Positions 35,654 to 45,457 of a stretch of DNA of 64,000 nt are shown piece after piece. The notes under the pieces were generated by a model. That model saw only the letters and a program-made list of their open reading frames with translations. It searched no databases and had not been told where the DNA came from. Every line of letters starts with the position of its first letter. Positions within the stretch are counted from its first letter, which is position 1. Both the position numbers and the translations under genes were made by a program. This DNA comes from Serpentinicella alkaliphila. Its GTDB lineage: Bacteria; Bacillota; Clostridia; Peptostreptococcales; Natronincolaceae. The stretch covers positions 1,441,001-1,505,000 of the forward strand of contig NZ_CP058648.1 in assembly GCF_018141405.1 (NCBI RefSeq), written 5' to 3'.

Positions 35654-37642
35654 ATGACAAGTATTAAAACAAAAATCATTATTTATTTTTCTATCATTCT
35701 TTTAGCAGTCTCTAGTACTTTTGGATACATATCGTTTGATACTGCCAAAGACGCTGTTACGGAGGAGTTAGAAAACACGCTACAATTATTGGCAAATGAT
35801 AGGGCGAAAATAGTCGAGAGTAGGTTGAGTCAACAGAAATCAATATTGGAGGTCGTTTCCAAGCTAGATGTGATTAGAAGTATGGATTGGGATACACAGA
35901 GAGAGTTTTTACAAAACGGTAGCTTAAGACATGACTTTCAATCACTTGCAATAGTCTCTCCCGATGGGACTGCTAGATATTATGATGGGACAATTACTAA
36001 TTTAGGTGATAGAGGTTATATACAAAGAGCATTTAATGGAGAATCAAACATTTCTGATGTAATTATTAGTAGAGTAACAAATTCACCTGTTATGATGACA
36101 GCTGTTCCAATTTTTTCAGAAAATGAAGTAGCAGGTGTATTAATAGGTAGATCTGATGCTAGTGTATTAAGCGACATGGTATCAGATTTAACATATGGAG
36201 TTAATGGATATTCGTATATCTTTAATAATCAAGGTATTTTTATGGCACATCCAAATAAGGACTTAGTGATGAATGAATTTAACCCAATTGAGTTGTCGCA
36301 GGATGACAAAAGTTTAACTGCTTTAGCAGCCTCATTATTAAGAGTTTTTGATGAAAATGAAGGGGTACATATTTATGAGTTTAATGGAGAAACCATTTAC
36401 TCCGGATTTAGTAAAATTGATGGTACAAATTGGTATATAGCCGTAAGAGCTACTGTAAATGAAGTTATGGGTTTTGCCTCAAAAGTAAGAAATAACATTT
36501 TAACTACTACTGCTGTAATTATATTTTTAAGTATAATAATTGCATTTTTTATAGGTCACTCCATCGCTGTGCCCTTAACTAAGTTAACAAATCACGCCGA
36601 GATCTTAGGAAGCCTAGATTTTACAGGTGAAATACCAGTCGAATTAAGGGAAAGAAAAGATGAGACAGGTAAATTATCAAATGCGTTTCAATCATTAATT
36701 GCCAACTTAAGAAATTTTGTTGAGGACATGGCTAATACATCTCAAATGGTAGCAGCTTCTTCTCAACAGTTAACTGCTACTAGTCAACAAACAGCAGTTG
36801 CATCCAATGAAATAGCTAAAACGATAGAGGAGATAGCTGGTGGAGCAATGGGACAAGCTAGAGATACAGAAGAGGGTGTTATTAAAACCGTAAGCTTAAG
36901 TAAAATTATTGAGGAAGATTTAAAGGATATGGAGTATATAAATAATGCTTTAACTAAGTTGACTAAGCTTAAAGAGGATGGTTTATATGTTATAAAGAAT
37001 TTAACTAATAAAACAAATAATAGTAATAGTGCAATTGAGTCTATTTATGAAAGTACTAAAGATACTAATCAAAGTGCAGAGAAAATCGGTGAGGCAAGTA
37101 AAATAATTGAAAATATAGCTGGACAGACAAACTTGTTAGCTCTAAATGCAGCTATTGAGGCCGCTAGAGCTGGGGAAGCAGGTAGAGGCTTTGCAGTAGT
37201 AGCAGATGAGATTCGTAAACTTGCAGAACAATCAACTAAATCCGTAAAAGATATTGACCAAATGCTTATTAAGCTACAGGATAATTCTAAAAAATCAGTT
37301 ACGGTTATGGAAAATGTACTTAGTATTATTAGTGAACAGGTTAATAGTGTTGAGATTACGAGTCAGAAATTTGATGGAATATCTGAACAAATTGAAATAG
37401 TTGGTGGGATAGTAAATAAATCCGTCGGATCTGTAGAAACTATGAATAAAACAAAAAATGAGCTTTCTGCAATTATTGAAAGTTTAGTAGCTGTCGCTCA
37501 AGAAAACGCTGCATCAACAGAAGAGGCCTCGGCAGCTGTAGAAGAACAGACTGCATCCATTGATGAAATATCAAATGCAAGTGAAGCATTAGCGACTCTT
37601 GCTGAAGAAATGCAAATTAAAATACAAAAGTTCAAAATTTAG
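35654..37642 (+). CDS. Methyl-accepting chemotaxis protein with double-Cache sensor domain
   Basis: 662 residues. ATG at 35654 follows GAGGAGGG by eight bases. A membrane helix (about 7-27) is followed by an extracytoplasmic dCache_1 domain (about 35-275; DYDG-like strands, [19 protein letters not shown] and [15 protein letters not shown] are typical), a second helix (about 280-302), HAMP (about 303-358) and the signalling coiled coil. The coil has the conserved hairpin tip [20 protein letters not shown] near 497-516. dCache domains commonly bind amino acids or other small organics. It has its own terminator and no linked che genes. Confidence 0.94.
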   Translation: MTSIKTKIIIYFSIILLAVSSTFGYISFDTAKDAVTEELENTLQLLANDRAKIVESRLSQQKSILEVVSKLDVIRSMDWDTQREFLQNGSLRHDFQSLAIVSPDGTARYYDGTITNLGDRGYIQRAFNGESNISDVIISRVTNSPVMMTAVPIFSENEVAGVLIGRSDASVLSDMVSDLTYGVNGYSYIFNNQGIFMAHPNKDLVMNEFNPIELSQDDKSLTALAASLLRVFDENEGVHIYEFNGETIYSGFSKIDGTNWYIAVRATVNEVMGFASKVRNNILTTTAVIIFLSIIIAFFIGHSIAVPLTKLTNHAEILGSLDFTGEIPVELRERKDETGKLSNAFQSLIANLRNFVEDMANTSQMVAASSQQLTATSQQTAVASNEIAKTIEEIAGGAMGQARDTEEGVIKTVSLSKIIEEDLKDMEYINNALTKLTKLKEDGLYVIKNLTNKTNNSNSAIESIYESTKDTNQSAEKIGEASKIIENIAGQTNLLALNAAIEAARAGEAGRGFAVVADEIRKLAEQSTKSVKDIDQMLIKLQDNSKKSVTVMENVLSIISEQVNSVEITSQKFDGISEQIEIVGGIVNKSVGSVETMNKTKNELSAIIESLVAVAQENAASTEEASAAVEEQTASIDEISNASEALATLAEEMQIKIQKFKI

Positions 37643-37646
37643 AAAT

Positions 37647-37673
37647 AAGGGGCACTAAAATATGCCCTTTTTT
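37647..37673. terminator. Terminator between the convergent MCP and polymerase genes
   Basis: AAGGGGCA pairs with TGCCCTTT (one G-T pair), followed by T-rich sequence on the plus strand. Confidence 0.8.
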
Positions 37674-37684
37674 AATTTCAATTG

Positions 37685-38929
37685 TTATAGGAGACTTGAC
37701 ATCATAGGATAATCCTCTTCATCTAAAACCCCTCCCATTAATGGATTTAGACCAGATTCTAAAAAACATGATCTGATTATTGACTTATTACCATATTTAA
37801 TACGAAGATTATCAATAGTTTTATCGAGCATTCTTTGGTTTTCAGCTTGCTTTTGAAACATGGAAAGTTGAAAAAAATCATTAGAGCAAAGATGAGAATA
37901 ATGTACACCTAAATGGCGTAGAGGTTCACCCTTCCAACATTCATTAAAAAGGGTCTTTGCTTGTTCATAAAATATATTAGTAGAGTCCGTAGGAGTGTGT
38001 AGTTTTCTTTGATGAGAATAACTAATAAACTCATTATTTTTTAATGAGATAGAAATAACCTGGGCACATTTATTAGCAACTCTCAACCTAATGGATACAG
38101 TTTCAATTAAAGAAAGTAGAACTATATGGGCTGTTCGGGCATCTGTTATATCAAAGGGTAATGTAGTGGAATTACCTAAACCTTTCATAGGTAGTTGTTC
38201 ATTTCTAACCGGTGAATTTTCTATACCATTAGCATAATTCCAAATAAGTGTCCCGTGACTTTTGAGCCAACTATAAACATAACTAGAATCACATCTTGCT
38301 AATTCACCGATAGTCATAATACCCTTTGATTGAAGTTTACGCTTCGTTGAAGAGCCTACCATAAATAGATCTTTAATAGGCAATGGCCACATTTTAGTTG
38401 GAATTTCATCTGGAAATAAAGTGTGTACTTTATCTGGTTTTTCAAACTCTGATGCCATTTTTGCTAATAATTTATTCGTACTTATACCAATATTAACTGT
38501 AAAACCTAGCTCTTCTTTTATTCTATCCTTTATTTCGAGGGCAAGATTTATAGGAGTATTATTGATCAATGCACCAGAGCAATCTATAAAAACCTCATCG
38601 ATTGAATATCTTTGAATGGTAGGGGAATAGGCTGTTAATAGATCCACCATAGCTTTACTGCACTTCATATATAAGTTATACCTAGGGGGTATTACTACTA
38701 AATTAGGACATTTACTTCTAGCAGAAAATAGAGTTTCTCCAGTTTGAATATTATATTTTTTTGCTGGAATAGATTTAGCTAAAACAATACCATGGCGGCT
38801 TTTTTCATTTCCACCTATTACTGAAGGAATGGTTCTTAAATCTATTGAACTACCGTTTTCAAGTTGGTAGGCAGCCTCCCAGGAAAGGTACGCTGAATTT
38901 ACATCAATATGAAATATAGGTTTATACAT
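37685..38929 (-). CDS. Y-family DNA polymerase (DinB/UvrX-like)
   Basis: A 414-residue translesion polymerase. The palm begins FHIDVNSAYLSWEAAYQL (first catalytic Asp, steric-gate region), and QRYSIDEVFIDCSG holds the other catalytic acidic pair near residue 105. It continues with NIGISTNKLLAKMASEFEKPD (fingers/palm), MVGSSTKRKLQSKGI (thumb HhH) and a little-finger domain (about 240-350). There is no clear clamp-binding peptide except perhaps FFQLSMFQ near 372. No LexA-type box was recognised upstream. It is closer to the Pol IV/YqjW group than to UmuC with UmuD. Confidence 0.92.
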   Translation of the reverse strand: MYKPIFHIDVNSAYLSWEAAYQLENGSSIDLRTIPSVIGGNEKSRHGIVLAKSIPAKKYNIQTGETLFSARSKCPNLVVIPPRYNLYMKCSKAMVDLLTAYSPTIQRYSIDEVFIDCSGALINNTPINLALEIKDRIKEELGFTVNIGISTNKLLAKMASEFEKPDKVHTLFPDEIPTKMWPLPIKDLFMVGSSTKRKLQSKGIMTIGELARCDSSYVYSWLKSHGTLIWNYANGIENSPVRNEQLPMKGLGNSTTLPFDITDARTAHIVLLSLIETVSIRLRVANKCAQVISISLKNNEFISYSHQRKLHTPTDSTNIFYEQAKTLFNECWKGEPLRHLGVHYSHLCSNDFFQLSMFQKQAENQRMLDKTIDNLRIKYGNKSIIRSCFLESGLNPLMGGVLDEEDYPMMSSLL

Positions 38930-39094
38930 AAAAATATCACCTCGAATATCAGAATAACAGAACAGATGTTCTAAGTAAATAGTAGTATATGTAAATAAAA
39001 ATTTTCTATAATGAAAACAACTTCATATTCTCTTCATATTTTATATTTATAATTAAACCAAGCTAATAAGTAAAAGAAATGAGGATGATTATAG

Positions 39095-39325
39095 GTGCAT
39101 AAAAAACATGGTTTATTAATGTTAGCGTGTTGTTTAATTCCTTTAGGAATTGTGTTTGTACTTCCATTTTTAGGTTTTCAAGTAGGCGGGGTGGGTAGAT
39201 TTGCCTCTATTGGAATAGCACTTATTTGTCCATTGATGCATTTAGGTCTGCTAGCATATTTATTTAAAGGAAATAGAAATGGTAGTTGTTGTTCAAAAGA
39301 GGATGCCAATAGTCAAACATTGTAG
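39095..39325 (+). CDS. Small DUF2933-like membrane protein
   Basis: A 76-residue protein with two membrane helices (about 7-28 and 35-58) and a Cys pair near the C-terminus (GSCCSKE). LMLACCLIPLG and HLGLLAYLF match the DUF2933 group of short membrane proteins often near metal-resistance genes. It starts at GTG with GAGG about ten bases upstream. Function unknown. The 165 bp before it hold only AT-rich promoter-like DNA. Confidence 0.72.
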   Translation: MHKKHGLLMLACCLIPLGIVFVLPFLGFQVGGVGRFASIGIALICPLMHLGLLAYLFKGNRNGSCCSKEDANSQTL

Positions 39326-39370
39326 ACATAAAACAAAAATATATATTTTCTCCCCTGATTATATATATTA

Positions 39371-39406
39371 AAAGTAGAGGATTAATTCTAGGTTCTCTAC
39401 TTTTTT
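39371..39406 (+). terminator. Terminator after the DUF2933-like gene
   Basis: AAAGTAGAG pairs with CTCTACTTT (9 bp), followed by T. Confidence 0.87.
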
Positions 39407-39468
39407 ATGTATAAAAAGAATATAATCGTTAAGACTTTTCAATATGAAATAATATTGGGGGAATAAAT

Positions 39469-40038
39469 ATGAATAAGGAATATAAATTATTTATTAAAAA
39501 TTTTATAAATCAGCCAAATATAATAGGATCTATAGCTCCTAGTTCAAGGTTTTTATGTTCGAGTATGCTTAAAGGTATTGATTTTAATAAGGCTAAGTGC
39601 ATAGTTGAATATGGTGCTGGAACAGGTAGATTTACCAAAGAAATAATTAAGAGAAAAAAGAAAGAGACACTATTCCTAAGTTTTGAATTGAATAAATCTC
39701 TTTATGAAAATTTGAAAGCATATGAAGATAAAGAAAATAATGTTTGGATCATAAATGATAGTGCAGAATTTGTTAAAGGGTATTTAAAAAGACTTGGCGG
39801 AGAGAGAATAGATTATGTAGTTTCAGGACTTCCGTTTACAGTGCTTCCTAAGGATATGGCATATAGAATAATGCATCATACTTTTGATATATTGGAAAAT
39901 AATGGGGAGTTTAGAACCTTTCAATATTCTACATATTATTTGAAATCATTTAAAGACTTATTTCCATATGTAAATTTAAGATTTCAAATGATAAACATTC
40001 CACCTGCATTCATATATTATTGTAAAAAAACTATATGA
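39469..40038 (+). CDS. Class I SAM-dependent methyltransferase (phospholipid N-methyltransferase/KsgA-like)
   Basis: 189 residues. FINQPNIIGSIAPSSRFLC at the start resembles PmtA-type phospholipid methyltransferases. The SAM site is VEYGAGTGRFTKEI, and the acidic residue in FELNKSL binds the ribose. DYVVSGLPFTVLP takes the place of the usual N/D-P-P-Y/F motif. The substrate is unclear: either phosphatidylethanolamine-like lipid or RNA. ATG follows GGGGGAATAAAT. It lies upstream of a secreted Met-rich protein and a two-component pair, all in one direction. Confidence 0.82.
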   Translation: MNKEYKLFIKNFINQPNIIGSIAPSSRFLCSSMLKGIDFNKAKCIVEYGAGTGRFTKEIIKRKKKETLFLSFELNKSLYENLKAYEDKENNVWIINDSAEFVKGYLKRLGGERIDYVVSGLPFTVLPKDMAYRIMHHTFDILENNGEFRTFQYSTYYLKSFKDLFPYVNLRFQMINIPPAFIYYCKKTI

Positions 40039-40110
40039 ACTTCATAATTCCTTCAAAATTAAACTTTATAATTAAGATATAATATTAAAAGTTTAAAGGA
40101 GGAGATATTA

Positions 40111-40458
40111 ATGAAGAAAAAGTATATATTTATAATACTTTCTATTGTGTTAACCTTAGGATTAGTAACTGTTGTTCAAGGACAGGAAAATGTGGAGTAC
40201 AGGAATAGATATGGACAATACTGTTATGAAAATGAAAATATGATTAGTACAATGAGAGATAATGGATTTGAGGAAATGGCCGTTCTTATGGAAAATAAAG
40301 ATAGGGATGGTATGAGAGAGTTGATGAAAAATATGACTTGGGAAGACTATACCAACATGCAAAAAATTATGAATGAAAATGGCTATTCATCAGGAAATAT
40401 GAAAAGAATGAGTAATAGAATGTTTTCAGGATTTAAGATTGGAAATAGATGTAGATAA
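40111..40458 (+). CDS. Small secreted Met-rich protein
   Basis: 115 residues with a signal peptide (about 1-24, cleavage after QG or VQG). The mature part has many Met (NMISTMRDNGFEEMAVLME, RDGMRELMKNM) and resembles an extracytoplasmic helical protein. It has AAAGGAGGAG before ATG. It is encoded just before a two-component system whose sensor domain is also rich in Met and His, so it may be a ligand-binding partner or target. No family was recognised; a metal role is inference. Confidence 0.72.
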   Translation: MKKKYIFIILSIVLTLGLVTVVQGQENVEYRNRYGQYCYENENMISTMRDNGFEEMAVLMENKDRDGMRELMKNMTWEDYTNMQKIMNENGYSSGNMKRMSNRMFSGFKIGNRCR

Positions 40459-40478
40459 AATATAATATTTAGTATAAA

Positions 40479-40505
40479 ATGTCCAGTATAAAGTATGCTG
40501 GACAT
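40479..40505 (+). terminator. Hairpin between the Met-rich protein gene and the regulator gene
   Basis: ATGTCCAG pairs perfectly with CTGGACAT. There is no T-run, so it may be a weak terminator or an operator-like palindrome. Confidence 0.5.
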
Positions 40506-40541
40506 TGTTGTATTGAATAATGAATGAAATGGGGTGGATCT

Positions 40542-41231
40542 ATGCAAGAAAATAAATTGAATATTTTAGTTGTAGAAGATGAGGATAGTATTGTTGAAGT
40601 AATAAAGGCTTATTTGATAAAAGAAGGATATGGAGTAATTGAAACAAAAAGCGGTAAGGAAGCAATAAAAATATTAGATGAACTCACTATAAGCTGCGTT
40701 ATATTGGATTTAATGTTGCCTGACTTATCCGGTGAGGAAGTTTGTAAAAGTATTAGAAAGAAATCCCAAGTACCAATACTAATGTTAACTGCAAAGGTAG
40801 AGGAAGAGGATAAAATATATGGACTAAACATAGGTGCTGATGATTATATAACAAAACCATTTAGTCCAAAGGAATTAGTAGCTAGAATAAAGGCTGTACT
40901 AAGAAGAAATGATGATAGAACAATAAAATCAAGCATATTGGAATTTAATGATACAGATTTAAAAATTTACTTAGATAATATGGAAGTGTTAGTAAATCAA
41001 AAATTAGTAGAATTAACAATGACAGAATTTAAACTATTAAATCTCTTGGCTAGTAATGCAGGCAAAGTATTTTCTCGTGAGGAATTAGTTATAAAAATAC
41101 TAGGATATGATTATGAAGGCTATGACAGAACTATAGATACCCATATAAAAAACTTACGACAGAAGATAGAAAAAAATAATAAATATATTATTACTGTTTA
41201 TGGCGCTGGATACAAATTTATGGGGGATTAG
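40542..41231 (+). CDS. OmpR/PhoB-family response regulator
   Basis: 229 residues. The receiver (about 4-118) has acidic residues VEDED, phosphoacceptor Asp in VILDLMLPDLSGEE and Lys in TKPFSPKE. The C-terminal winged helix (about 130-228) shows TMTEFKLLNLLASNAGKVFS and RTIDTHIKNLRQKIE. ATG at 40542 is chosen as GGGGTGG lies before it. The kinase gene starts two bases after its stop, so the pair is co-translated. Targets are unknown; the genes just upstream are candidates. Confidence 0.94.
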   Translation: MQENKLNILVVEDEDSIVEVIKAYLIKEGYGVIETKSGKEAIKILDELTISCVILDLMLPDLSGEEVCKSIRKKSQVPILMLTAKVEEEDKIYGLNIGADDYITKPFSPKELVARIKAVLRRNDDRTIKSSILEFNDTDLKIYLDNMEVLVNQKLVELTMTEFKLLNLLASNAGKVFSREELVIKILGYDYEGYDRTIDTHIKNLRQKIEKNNKYIITVYGAGYKFMGD

Positions 41232-41232
41232 T

Positions 41233-42687
41233 ATGCTATTAAAATTAAGAACTAAGCTAATTTTATTTATTATAGGTGGTGCTCTAATCAATATATTTTT
41301 AGTGAGTACACTCACTAACATGTCTGTTTTTAAAGAATATGACGAATACATGGCTAATGAGCAAGGACATAGGGTACAACATTTAATTATTATGATTGAA
41401 CAATCATATCGATCAAATAATGGTTGGACAAAAAATACAATTGAAAACATTGATTTTTCTCCATATATAGGAGATTTTGATATGACTATTCTAGACACCG
41501 AGAGGAATGTTATTTTCATAGAAGAAATGAGTAGTCATATGCTTAGAAATCAACACGAGAGAATGCATAGAATAGGTAGAAATAGATGGATAAATATATG
41601 GAATGACATGTGGAATAAACATGATCATATGACTGATGAGAGTTTAAGAGGGGAAGAATATATGGTACACGAATATAGCTTATATGTATATGGAGAGAAA
41701 ATTGGTACTCTTAAGCTAGGGCATATAGGTGCATTTACAGTTTATGAACGGGATATAACATTCACAAGAGGAATTATAAAATCAATTATCTATTCAGCGC
41801 TACTATCCATACTAGTAGCATTTGCTATAGGCATATATATATCAAAAAAGTTTACTAGACCTATAGTGGAAATGACAGAAGCAGCGAATAATATTAGATT
41901 AGGTAAATTAGATACTCGAGTTAATGATGTGGGGGATACATTAGAGCTACAACAATTGTCCTACTCAATTAATCATTTATCTGAGTCATTAAATGATCAA
42001 AACAAGTTAAGAAAAAGATTAACTTCGGATATTTCTCATGAGCTAAGAACTCCACTTACTATATTACAAAGTCATATAGAGGCTATAATAGATGGTATTT
42101 GGGAACCTACTGAAGAAAAATTAAATATTTGTAAAAATGAAGTAGGTAGGTTAATAAAATTAGTTGAGGAACTAAAACATTTAAATCATATTGATAGTCA
42201 TGAGTTAAAACTAGATATTCAAAAATACAATCTATCAACTGATATTAAGGAAATACTTGAGGGAATAGAACTTCAATTTGATGAAAAAAAAGTACAACTA
42301 AATAAAAAAATAGAAGAAGAAATATATATAGAGGCAGATAAAGATAAGGTAAAACAAATATTAATAAATGTACTAACCAATGCTTTAAAGTATACTCCCG
42401 CCCTAGGACGAGTTAATGTAAGTTTAACAGAACAAAAGGATTATGCAGTTATAGAAATTAAGGATACGGGTATAGGCATTGATTCTGAAGATTTACCTTA
42501 TGTATTTGAGCGACTATATAGAAGTGATGTATCTAGAAATAGAAAAACAGGAGGATCCGGGATTGGTCTTTCTATAGTTAAGACCTTAGTCGAAGCCCAT
42601 GGTGGAGATGTATCAATTATAAGCGAGAAAGAAAAGGGCACATTAGTAAAAATATTAATACCTAGAAAAAGAACCATCAGCGGTTAA
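41233..42687 (+). CDS. Two-component sensor histidine kinase with Met/His-rich extracytoplasmic domain
   Basis: 484 residues. Two membrane helices (about 10-30 and 175-197) frame an outside domain of about 140 residues that is rich in His, Met, Arg and Trp (MLRNQHERMHRIGRNRW, NDMWNKHDHM). HAMP follows (about 198-250), then HisKA with phospho-His in SDISHELRTPLT, and HATPase (N box NVLTNALKYTP, G1 DTGIGI, G2 GGSGIGLSIV). ATG at 41233 has TGGGGGA upstream. It is paired with the OmpR-type regulator. The Met/His content suggests a soft metal such as copper or silver, which is inference. Confidence 0.92.
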   Translation: MLLKLRTKLILFIIGGALINIFLVSTLTNMSVFKEYDEYMANEQGHRVQHLIIMIEQSYRSNNGWTKNTIENIDFSPYIGDFDMTILDTERNVIFIEEMSSHMLRNQHERMHRIGRNRWINIWNDMWNKHDHMTDESLRGEEYMVHEYSLYVYGEKIGTLKLGHIGAFTVYERDITFTRGIIKSIIYSALLSILVAFAIGIYISKKFTRPIVEMTEAANNIRLGKLDTRVNDVGDTLELQQLSYSINHLSESLNDQNKLRKRLTSDISHELRTPLTILQSHIEAIIDGIWEPTEEKLNICKNEVGRLIKLVEELKHLNHIDSHELKLDIQKYNLSTDIKEILEGIELQFDEKKVQLNKKIEEEIYIEADKDKVKQILINVLTNALKYTPALGRVNVSLTEQKDYAVIEIKDTGIGIDSEDLPYVFERLYRSDVSRNRKTGGSGIGLSIVKTLVEAHGGDVSIISEKEKGTLVKILIPRKRTISG

Positions 42688-42708
42688 ACTGATAGTTCTT
42701 TTATTTTT
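42670..42708. terminator. Terminator between the convergent kinase and repeat-protein genes
   Basis: AGAAC-ATCAG pairs with CTGAT-GTTCT with one mismatch, followed by a T-rich run; the kinase stop codon lies inside the loop. Confidence 0.75.
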
Positions 42709-43138
42709 AATTAAGTTGTTTTTTTCTAAATACTAATGTAAACAAAGACGCTGATAACAAAAGACCGCCAATGAAAATATATTTAGTATAGGATTTACTA
42801 GTACTAGTATTTTCTAGGGGCATTGATACGATTTTTAAATCCCCTTCTTCCAACTCTATATCTTCACCTACAACCGCTTCCTCAGAGTCTAGAGTAATTG
42901 AAACGATTTTTACTTGATCCTCACCTATTTCGATGTCATTTCCTACGGCTACTTCCTCTTCATTCCCATCGAAAGAAACTATTTTCATTTCATCATCATT
43001 AATTGAAATATCATGTCCAATTGGTTCGTTTTTTAATTCTACTAATTGACTTTCTCCAGCGAAGGCAAAGCTTTGTAAAGAAATAACTGTTAATATAGCA
43101 ATAATTGCTACTAAATACGATTTTGATTTTTTAAACAT
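42707..43138 (-). CDS. Surface protein with three acidic internal repeats
   Basis: 143 residues. A signal peptide (about 1-26) is followed by three tandem repeats of about 27 residues, each ending in a D-x-K/M-K-I-V-S pattern (DEMKIVSFDGNEEEVAVG, DQVKIVSITLDSEEAVVG, DLKIVS). A Ser/Thr linker, a membrane helix (about 117-136) and a basic tail (RKKQLN) close the protein, giving an anchored surface protein without an LPxTG motif. ATG at 43138 has AAAGGG nine bases upstream. Function unknown; it converges on the two-component genes. The 280 bp upstream to livJ hold its promoter region and the liv promoter. Confidence 0.78.
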   Translation of the reverse strand: MFKKSKSYLVAIIAILTVISLQSFAFAGESQLVELKNEPIGHDISINDDEMKIVSFDGNEEEVAVGNDIEIGEDQVKIVSITLDSEEAVVGEDIELEEGDLKIVSMPLENTSTSKSYTKYIFIGGLLLSASLFTLVFRKKQLN

Positions 43139-43318
43139 TATAATCAACCCTTTCTTTTTCCATAGTTATAATTAAAGTTTTCTGTTCAAAATTTATAAGT
43201 TGTTTTTTAGAATTCCCCCTTCATAATGTTTTCCGATCATTATTTATGACGACTAACTTAATATATAGTTCCATATAAATTTATGTAAATTAATTTCAGA
43301 AAAAAATTATAAAAATAA

Positions 43319-43348
43319 TTGACTTATTATTGAGAGAAGTGTTAATAT
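43319..43348 (+). promoter_or_regulatory. Sigma-A-type promoter of the liv operon
   Basis: TTGACT (43319-43324) and TAATAT (43343-43348) are 18 bp apart, and the -10 box is preceded by TG one base away. The leader to livJ is about 65 bases. Confidence 0.6.
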
Positions 43349-43419
43349 AATTAAAAATAATAAATAGTTAACTTATAAGTTTACTAGGAATTAAACTATA
43401 TCAAATGGGGGAATTTAAA

Positions 43420-44556
43420 ATGAACAAAAAAATAACTATATTATTGTCTCTACTATTGGCACTAGGGTTGTTTGTTACAGGATGCGGAAATACAAATACG
43501 TCTGTTCAAAGTAGTAGTGAAGTTGTAGTAGCTGTTGCAGCACCTTTAACTGGTGATTATGCACAATATGGAAATGCTTTCAAAATGGCAACTGAATTAA
43601 AGGCTAGAGAAATTAACGAAGCTGGCGGAATTAATGGAAAAACTTTAAAATTAGCATTTTATGATGATAAAAACGATGCAAAAGAAGCTGCAAATATTGC
43701 ACAAAGACTTGTTGATGATAAAAATATACTAGGTGTAATTGGAAACTTTTCAAGCTCTGCTTCATTAGCTGCAGCTTCAGTATATGAGGCTGGTGGTTTA
43801 GTTCAGTTTTCACCAACATCTTCCCATAGCGATTTCACAAAACAAGGAAATTATATGTTTAGAAACATAAATACTCAAGCAATTGAAGCGCCGATGGCGG
43901 CTAATATGGTTGTAAATGAAATGGGTAAAGAAAAAATTGCTGTTATATATATAAATAATGACTGGGGAATAACAGCTAAAGATAACTTTATTAATGCAGT
44001 TAATGATATAGGCGGAACAATCATAGCAGAAGAGTCATTTATTGGTGGTCAAACGCAAGATTTTACTTCAATTTTAACTAAAATAAATGGGGTAAAACCA
44101 GATGTAATCTTTGTAGCAGCATTCTACTCTGAAACTGGAATGATTGCCCAACAGCTTCAACAATTAGGTTATGACTATCCATTAGCGGGATTAAGTGCAT
44201 TATACAATGAGGAGTTAATTAAACTAGCTGGTGATACAGTTGAAGGCTTATTTTTAACAACAAACTTCTTCCCATCAGATAGTGATGAGCTTGTAAATAA
44301 TTTCTTAAATAACTTTAAAGAGGCATATGGTCAAGACCCTGATCAATTCGCAGCAGTTGCTTATGATACATTAGGAATGTTGGCAAAGGCTATTGAAATT
44401 GCTGGAGAAGATAGAGCAGCAATAAGAGATGAGTTAGCTAAAATTGCAAATTATGAAGGTGTTACTGGAAATACAACATTTAATGAAAATAGAGATGTTA
44501 TTAAAACAATGAGAATTTTACAAATTCAAGACGGTAAATTTAAATTATTTAAATAG
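43420..44556 (+). CDS. livJ: Branched-chain amino-acid ABC transporter, substrate-binding lipoprotein
   Basis: 378 residues. ATG at 43420 has GGGGGA before it. The lipoprotein signal peptide ends at FVTGCGN. The mature part is a type I periplasmic-binding fold of the Leu/Ile/Val family: VAVAAPLTGDYAQYGNAF, INEAGGINGKTLKL and GVIGNFSSSASLAAA are typical, and the serine pair in the last of these binds the ligand amino and carboxyl groups. Four more transporter genes follow in order, so the system is complete. The ligand could be Leu, Ile, Val or another amino acid. Confidence 0.95.
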   Translation: MNKKITILLSLLLALGLFVTGCGNTNTSVQSSSEVVVAVAAPLTGDYAQYGNAFKMATELKAREINEAGGINGKTLKLAFYDDKNDAKEAANIAQRLVDDKNILGVIGNFSSSASLAAASVYEAGGLVQFSPTSSHSDFTKQGNYMFRNINTQAIEAPMAANMVVNEMGKEKIAVIYINNDWGITAKDNFINAVNDIGGTIIAEESFIGGQTQDFTSILTKINGVKPDVIFVAAFYSETGMIAQQLQQLGYDYPLAGLSALYNEELIKLAGDTVEGLFLTTNFFPSDSDELVNNFLNNFKEAYGQDPDQFAAVAYDTLGMLAKAIEIAGEDRAAIRDELAKIANYEGVTGNTTFNENRDVIKTMRILQIQDGKFKLFK

Positions 44557-44569
44557 AAGGTGAGAAACA

Positions 44570-45448
44570 ATGTTTATTCAGCAAATGATTAATGGCATTA
44601 CTTTAGGAAGCACCTATGCATTAACAGCAATAGGATACACAATGGTATTTGGAATTTTAGAGCTGGTAAACTTTTCACATGGAACAGTATATATGTTTGG
44701 TGCGTTTATATGTCTAATGTTAATGACAGTACTTGGTCTTAATTTCTTCTTAGCCTTTGGAATAAGTATTGTGTTAACAGGCATACTGGGTATCGCTATT
44801 GATCGTATTGCATTGCTACCTTTAAGGAAGCGAAATGCTCCTAAAGTAACAGCCCTTATAAGTACAATTGGAGTATCAATATTTATCCAAAACTTAGTTA
44901 TGGTACTTTGGGGTTCCGAGACCAAAAACTTTCCTAGGGTTATTGCTACAAAGCATATTCAGTTTGAGAGCTTTAGAATCTCTCATCTTCAAGTAATAAT
45001 TCTAGCTACATCTTTAATTTTAATGATAGGATTGACTTTCTTAATAAAGAAAACAAAAATAGGTAAAGCCATGAGAGCTACAGCTCAAAATATTCATGTG
45101 GCTAAATTAATGGGAATAAACGTAGATTTTGTTATTTCGTTTACATTCTTCTTAGGTGCAACTCTGGCAACGGTTGCTGGGGTAATGGTAGGAATGTACT
45201 ATCAGTCTGTAGACCCAATGATGGGATTTATGGCTGGACTAAAGGCTTTCTCTGCTGCAGTTCTTGGAGGTATTGGTATACTTCCAGGAGCTGTTCTAGG
45301 GGGACTGTTGATTGGAGTATCTGAAACCATAGCTGCAGGTTATATTCACTCAGGTTATAGAGATGCAATCGCATTTGGAATATTAATTGCAGTGCTACTA
45401 ATAAAACCGACAGGGTTATTAGGTAAGGAAGTTCAAAAGAAGGTATAG
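44570..45448 (+). CDS. livH: Branched-chain amino-acid ABC transporter permease LivH
   Basis: A 292-residue membrane protein with about eight helices. INGITLGSTYALTAIGYTMV and FGILELVNFSHG open the family. The EAA-like coupling loop is GKAMRATAQNIHVAKLMGIN, and AAVLGGIGILPGAVLGGLLIG lies near the end. It follows livJ by 13 bp, and livM begins nine bases after its stop. It forms the membrane pore with LivM. Confidence 0.95.
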   Translation: MFIQQMINGITLGSTYALTAIGYTMVFGILELVNFSHGTVYMFGAFICLMLMTVLGLNFFLAFGISIVLTGILGIAIDRIALLPLRKRNAPKVTALISTIGVSIFIQNLVMVLWGSETKNFPRVIATKHIQFESFRISHLQVIILATSLILMIGLTFLIKKTKIGKAMRATAQNIHVAKLMGINVDFVISFTFFLGATLATVAGVMVGMYYQSVDPMMGFMAGLKAFSAAVLGGIGILPGAVLGGLLIGVSETIAAGYIHSGYRDAIAFGILIAVLLIKPTGLLGKEVQKKV

Positions 45449-45457
45449 GTGATAAAA

